From Caldisericota bacterium (GTDB taxonomy: Bacteria; Caldisericota; Caldisericia; Cryosericales; Cryosericaceae), in the NCBI GenBank assembly GCA_026390155.1, contig JAPLGL010000026.1, forward strand, positions 1 through 63,467: a stretch of 63,467 nt of DNA, in the 5' to 3' direction. The stretch's first letter is position 1, and each line of letters begins with the position of its first letter. Under the pieces are notes generated by a model. The model did no database searches and was not told the DNA's origin. It was given only the letters and a program-made list of their open reading frames with translations. Positions 60,268-63,467 of this stretch are shown piece after piece. Both the position numbers and the translations under genes were made by a program.

Positions 60268-61116
60268 ATGGCGATCCACATCGTAACAGACAGCACGGCA
60301 TGCCTGCCACAAGGGTATGCCGAAGAGCACGGCGTCACCGTCATTCCACTTAAAGTCTCAGTTGACGGCGAGTACTTCCGCGACGGCATCGACATTGCGA
60401 ACGACGAGTTTTACCGCCGCCTCGTGGCAGGGGCAAAGGCTGGCAGTACACAGCCATCGCCCGAGGAATTCGCTTCCGCATATAGAGCGATTCTTGACAA
60501 GGATCCCGAGGGAGACATCATCTCGATCCACATCAGTTCGCGGATGTCGGGTACACTCAACTCGGCCCTCACCGGACGCAATCAGCTGGACACGGTTCAC
60601 GTCCAGTTTGTGGACACCTTGAATGCTGCTCTCGGTGTCGGGTTTCCAGCGATGCGGGCAGTGGAGCTCGCCGAAGCAGGGACGCCGCTGGCACAAATTG
60701 TCGCTGAGGTGGAAGCGCTGTGTCTGCGCACCCACACCTACTTCGTGCTCGACTCCCTCAAGTACCTCGAGAGAGGCGGACGCATCGGAAAGGCGGCTGC
60801 CATCGCCGCCAGCATCCTGAAGATCAAGCCCGTCCTCACCTACATCGATGGTATCACGGATGTCATGGACCGTCCCCGCACCAAGAAGGTTGCGCTGGAA
60901 CGCTTGTGGGCAATCATAGACAAACACATGCAGAAGGGGACCGAATACGTCGGGTTCCAATACGGCGCCAACCGGGTCGAGGTGGAGGAATTCCAGCGCG
61001 AGTTCACCTCCAGGTACAGCGTGCCAAGCATGCTTACCCAGCTTGGGCCTGTCGTCGGGACCTACTCGGGTCCGGACATGATTGGCATCGTTATCACGGA
61101 GAAGAAGTCGCAATAG
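60268..61116 (+). CDS. DegV family (FakB-like) protein, tandem copy 5
   Basis: A 282-residue DegV protein, the most diverged of the tandem set: TDSTACLPQGYAEEH, IHISSRMSGTLNSALTG and GRIGKAAAIAASILKIKPVL. The start at MAIHI has AAAGGAG 6 nt upstream and is preferred over the ATG at 60241. Its upstream spacer is unrelated to the others. It is followed by a TPR-CofE-like gene 22 bp downstream. Confidence 0.9.
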   Translation: MAIHIVTDSTACLPQGYAEEHGVTVIPLKVSVDGEYFRDGIDIANDEFYRRLVAGAKAGSTQPSPEEFASAYRAILDKDPEGDIISIHISSRMSGTLNSALTGRNQLDTVHVQFVDTLNAALGVGFPAMRAVELAEAGTPLAQIVAEVEALCLRTHTYFVLDSLKYLERGGRIGKAAAIAASILKIKPVLTYIDGITDVMDRPRTKKVALERLWAIIDKHMQKGTEYVGFQYGANRVEVEEFQREFTSRYSVPSMLTQLGPVVGTYSGPDMIGIVITEKKSQ

Positions 61117-61138
61117 CCGACCACAGACCCGAGAAACC

Positions 61139-62443
61139 ATGATCTACGCCATCGCCTCGATGTGCGACTGGTTTGGCGCCAAGAGGGTTGCCATGCGACT
61201 GTTTGCTGCTGCTCCACGTTCAGACTATGCCGCATGGTGGGGGGCGGTCGGTCTCATGCAGACCGGCAGGAACGAGGAGGCACTCGGCCTCCTGACACGC
61301 GTGCGTGCCATTCACCCCGAATGGAAGCGGACAAAGCGCCTTCTGGCAACATTGTATCTTCGTAGCGACCCTGAGAGAGCCGTTCAGCTCTACAGTCCTC
61401 CAACCGACATCTGGGAAGAAGTCGTCCTGGGTGACCTGCTGTGCTTCTTTCTGCATCGCGAGGACGAGGGCATACAGTGGTGGCGTCAGGCGTATGCGAG
61501 GGTGGACTGGAGTACTGCGCGTGAATTGGACAATCCGGCGCGCCTCCTGCTGAAGAGGCTGTGTCGTGTCACGGGTGACCCGGTGCTGCTCGAACGGTTC
61601 GTGGAGCTGGATACCGACAATGTTCGTCAGAAGGATATTGCAGGCTACGCGGATATCCTGGCATCGCGGGGCGAGCTGGACAAGGCGAAGGAGATGCTTG
61701 ACCGCGGCTTCTACATCTATCGCGGGGACCCGGAGTTGAAAGCGTGCTGGGAAAGGCTCGGATTTGGTCAGCTTCCTCCGTACAGGGTGAAGATCTCCGG
61801 GACGGCGGCCGTACGACACAACGTGCATACGGGCCTGCTTACCGAGGTGAGCGACCTTGTTTCGATCGTGGACAAGGTCCACCAGGAGCACCCGACGGGC
61901 GTCGTGACGATTGCCAGCAGCGTGATGACCATGTGCGAGGGGACAGTGATGTGGATAGGCACGTTCAAGCCATCCCGCCTGGCTCGTTTCCTTGGCCCGT
62001 ACACAGGACATGGCGGTGGGAAGTTCGTTCACTGGTACAGCTACCCAATGGAAGCAGCCTGGAAGGTGCAGGTATACATCGAGCTGGCAGGCACCTTCCG
62101 CGTCGTTCTCGGGGCGGTCGCTACGGTACTGGGAAAGCTGCTGCATCGCAAGGGATGGTTCTATGCCGTTGTCGGTCCCGTGGCCAAGGCTGTTGATAGC
62201 GACAAGGTGATGCCTTATGATGCCTGCCTTGTCCCCGGGCCGCTCGACGTTGAGAGGAGTATTGCTGCGTTGGCACGCAAGGGGGCTCGCATCAGCGTGG
62301 TCGACGTCAACGACGTCTTCGGCGCGGAGATCGTCGCGTCGACCAGGGGCATGGACGAGGACTGGCTCAGGCGGTCGCTGGAGGACAACCCTGCGGGCAA
62401 CGACGACTCGATGACACCGATCGTCGTCGTGATGCCGGAGTAG
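61139..62443 (+). CDS. TPR-like N-terminus fused to an F420-0:gamma-glutamyl ligase-like domain
   Basis: A 434-residue protein. Residues about 15-200 read as helical TPR-like repeats (DYAAWWGAVGLMQTGRNEEA, ELDKAKEMLDRGF). Residues about 215-434 resemble the CofE/F420 ligase fold: VRHNVHTGLLTEVSDLVSIV, HRKGWFYAVVGPVAKAVDSD, VPGPLDVERSIAALARKGA, VVDVNDVFG and a final DNPAGNDDSMTPIVVVM. CofE adds glutamate to coenzyme F420-0; CofE-like domains also occur in proteins with other roles. No other F420 gene is in the window. The ribosome binding site is weak. Confidence 0.75.
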   Translation: MIYAIASMCDWFGAKRVAMRLFAAAPRSDYAAWWGAVGLMQTGRNEEALGLLTRVRAIHPEWKRTKRLLATLYLRSDPERAVQLYSPPTDIWEEVVLGDLLCFFLHREDEGIQWWRQAYARVDWSTARELDNPARLLLKRLCRVTGDPVLLERFVELDTDNVRQKDIAGYADILASRGELDKAKEMLDRGFYIYRGDPELKACWERLGFGQLPPYRVKISGTAAVRHNVHTGLLTEVSDLVSIVDKVHQEHPTGVVTIASSVMTMCEGTVMWIGTFKPSRLARFLGPYTGHGGGKFVHWYSYPMEAAWKVQVYIELAGTFRVVLGAVATVLGKLLHRKGWFYAVVGPVAKAVDSDKVMPYDACLVPGPLDVERSIAALARKGARISVVDVNDVFGAEIVASTRGMDEDWLRRSLEDNPAGNDDSMTPIVVVMPE

Positions 62444-62468
62444 CGGGCAGCAAACATATGCAAGCGAA

Positions 62469-62503
62469 GAGGCGGGAGCAGTGATGCTCCCGCCTTGTGC
62501 ATT
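62469..62503. terminator. Bidirectional terminator between convergent genes
   Basis: GGCGGGAGC, a 6-nt loop and GCTCCCGCC form a perfect 9-bp stem, followed by TTGTGCATTT on the plus side, where the TPR-CofE gene ends. Confidence 0.75.
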
Positions 62504-62518
62504 TCCTGTATGTTGAGT

Positions 62519-63025
62519 TCAATTGCCGGCTGGCGTGCCAGGCAGGACGCCTGCGTAGACGACGAGCTGGGTTGCTTCTGTCGTCGTGCCGCTGGACGTG
62601 ATCGGCGTCACAAGCAGGACGACGAGCGAGTCCCTGGCATACCCCTCACTGACCGTCGTGTCGCCGAAGCTGTTGTTCTCGACGTCGCCTGCGAAGCCTT
62701 GCTGGCGCAGCCACACATCGATGCTCACAGCTTCGTCCGAAGTCGCCGACTTGGCGATCATGACGACGCCCGAAAGGGTCAGCCTCGTTGGATTGCCCTC
62801 GCTCGATGCTACATACCAGTCGAAGCTGCGAGGCACTGCCATGGAGAACTTGAGCTTGCTGTTTGCTTTCAAGTCGCCCAGGAGTTGCCGCGCCGGGGTG
62901 ATGTCAGTTGTCGGAACCGGCGTTCCCTGAGGCTGGCCTCCGTGGCCGAGCATGTACCATGCAACACCGGCCGCGACGATCAGCACAGCCAGCAGAACGA
63001 CCAGCACCTTGATTGCGATTTTCAT
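62519..63025 (-). CDS. Signal-anchored extracytoplasmic protein of unknown function
   Basis: A 168-residue protein with an N-terminal span (about residues 5-23, VLVVLLAVLIVAAGVAWYML) and a soluble domain with beta-strand pattern (SKLKFSMAVPRSFDWYVA, LVVLLVTPI). The start at MKIAIK has GGGGG upstream and is preferred to the ATG 27 bases earlier. The family is not recognised. Confidence 0.65.
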   Translation of the reverse strand: MKIAIKVLVVLLAVLIVAAGVAWYMLGHGGQPQGTPVPTTDITPARQLLGDLKANSKLKFSMAVPRSFDWYVASSEGNPTRLTLSGVVMIAKSATSDEAVSIDVWLRQQGFAGDVENNSFGDTTVSEGYARDSLVVLLVTPITSSGTTTEATQLVVYAGVLPGTPAGN

Positions 63026-63159
63026 ACAGCAAAACCCCCAGACTCTTGTCAAATGGATAGTTCATTGTACCACACCCGCTGCCGCTTCAACCCTGGAAAA
63101 GCGATGACGCTCCGATGGTATTGACGTTGGTCAAGTTGCTGGAGTTCCAAAGAGACATG

Positions 63160-63187
63160 TTGACGTTTTGTCCAGCTGGCCTAGCAT
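63160..63187 (+). promoter_or_regulatory. Promoter of the gene at the right edge
   Basis: TTGACG and TAGCAT are spaced 16 bp apart, with the start about 30 nt before the ATG at 63225. Confidence 0.5.
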
Positions 63188-63224
63188 GATTGGTACAGGT
63201 CTGTCGAACGTGGAGGTGCGGAGC

Positions 63225-63467
63225 ATGCAGGTCGAGATGGCGTGGCGCGATGAACGGGTCAACGTGTTTGCTCTGAGCGGCGTTGGCATGAGCATACGTC
63301 TCGAGCCGCAACTGTTCGTCTGCAAAAAGCGACCCATCGGGCACCGTGGCCCGTTCGTCCTCGACCCGCGCAAGGGTCGTTCCCGGTTTCAGTTGTCGCA
63401 GCTGGGCGCCATGGCTCAGGACAACGCCAATCAGGCCGAGTACCCCCTGTCGTACGTGGCAGAAGTC
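63225..63467 (+). CDS. Start of an unknown gene cut by the window end
   Basis: GGAGGTG lies about 6 nt before the ATG, and the frame stays open for all 81 codons to the end of the window. The visible part (MQVEMAWRDERVNVFALSGV and RLEPQLFVCKKRPIGHRGPF) has no recognised motif and no signal peptide. It has its own promoter. Confidence 0.6.
   Translation, partial: MQVEMAWRDERVNVFALSGVGMSIRLEPQLFVCKKRPIGHRGPFVLDPRKGRSRFQLSQLGAMAQDNANQAEYPLSYVAEV

Overview
The window looks like chromosome from a fairly GC-rich, strictly anaerobic, fermentative bacterium. The evidence is a class III (oxygen-sensitive) ribonucleotide reductase system, a rubrerythrin, formate-tetrahydrofolate ligase, an acetate-kinase-family enzyme, 3-hydroxyacyl-CoA dehydrogenase and a PPi-type phosphofructokinase. 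I see no respiratory genes, rRNA, tRNA, CRISPR array, transposase or phage genes. Shine-Dalgarno sites are clear (GGAGG types) and starts include ATG, GTG and TTG. Two genes (alr and one EamA transporter) appear to be transcribed without a leader. The lineage cannot be fixed from this sequence alone. A deep-branching anaerobe, for example near Caldisericota/Cryosericota, or a Firmicute-like group is possible, but this is a guess.

Region by region. 1-3.4 kb: a minus-strand operon encoding a JAB/MPN isopeptidase with an extra E2-like tail, an E2-like protein with catalytic Cys, a 66-residue unknown and an E1-like ThiF enzyme; together they form a bacterial ubiquitin-like conjugation cassette. 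3.4-6.4 kb: two EamA transporters, a HEAT-repeat protein and a 43-residue ORF with a serine-dehydratase signature coupled to the second transporter. 6.5-9.6 kb (plus): patatin, membrane-anchored Mrr-type nuclease, exonuclease III, PAS-GGDEF. 9.7-14.9 kb (minus): adenosylhomocysteinase and a nucleoside-type ABC transporter (two permeases and a double ATPase, no binding protein). 15-18.5 kb: DUF5671 protein, zincin, hbd, ack. 18.5-19.3 kb: gene-poor, with two tandem copies of a 28-residue hydrophobic microprotein gene. 19.3-24.7 kb: HD-GYP, DUF5317, Nif3-like, alanine racemase, beta-lactamase-fold hydrolase.

24.8-29.4 kb (minus) holds the anaerobic ribonucleotide reductase set. The nrdD chain lacks its glycyl-radical tail, and that tail is encoded separately as a 65-residue protein. 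29.5-38.9 kb (minus) is a seven-gene cluster with one MoxR ATPase and three DUF58/DUF4129 gene pairs. 39.2-41 kb: two DegV genes and a third EamA transporter. 42-46.9 kb (minus): PPi-type PFK, ATP-type PFK, sensor kinase and an NtrC-type regulator in one probable operon. 47-51.8 kb: M28 lipoprotein peptidase, ArsR-like regulator, SdpI-like protein, PH-like protein, class II amidotransferase. 52-56.5 kb: uppP, fhs, rubrerythrin and two cyclophilins. 56.5-61.1 kb: five tandem DegV (FakB-like) genes with duplicated spacers and a decayed cyclophilin 3' end. 61.1-63.5 kb: a TPR-CofE-like fusion, an anchored unknown and a gene cut by the window end.

The most striking points are the ubiquitin-like cassette, the split anaerobic ribonucleotide reductase, the triplicated DUF58/DUF4129 module around one MoxR, the seven DegV paralogs with visible duplication scars, the TPR-CofE fusion and the duplicated microprotein. 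All function calls are from reading motifs; no database search was run.
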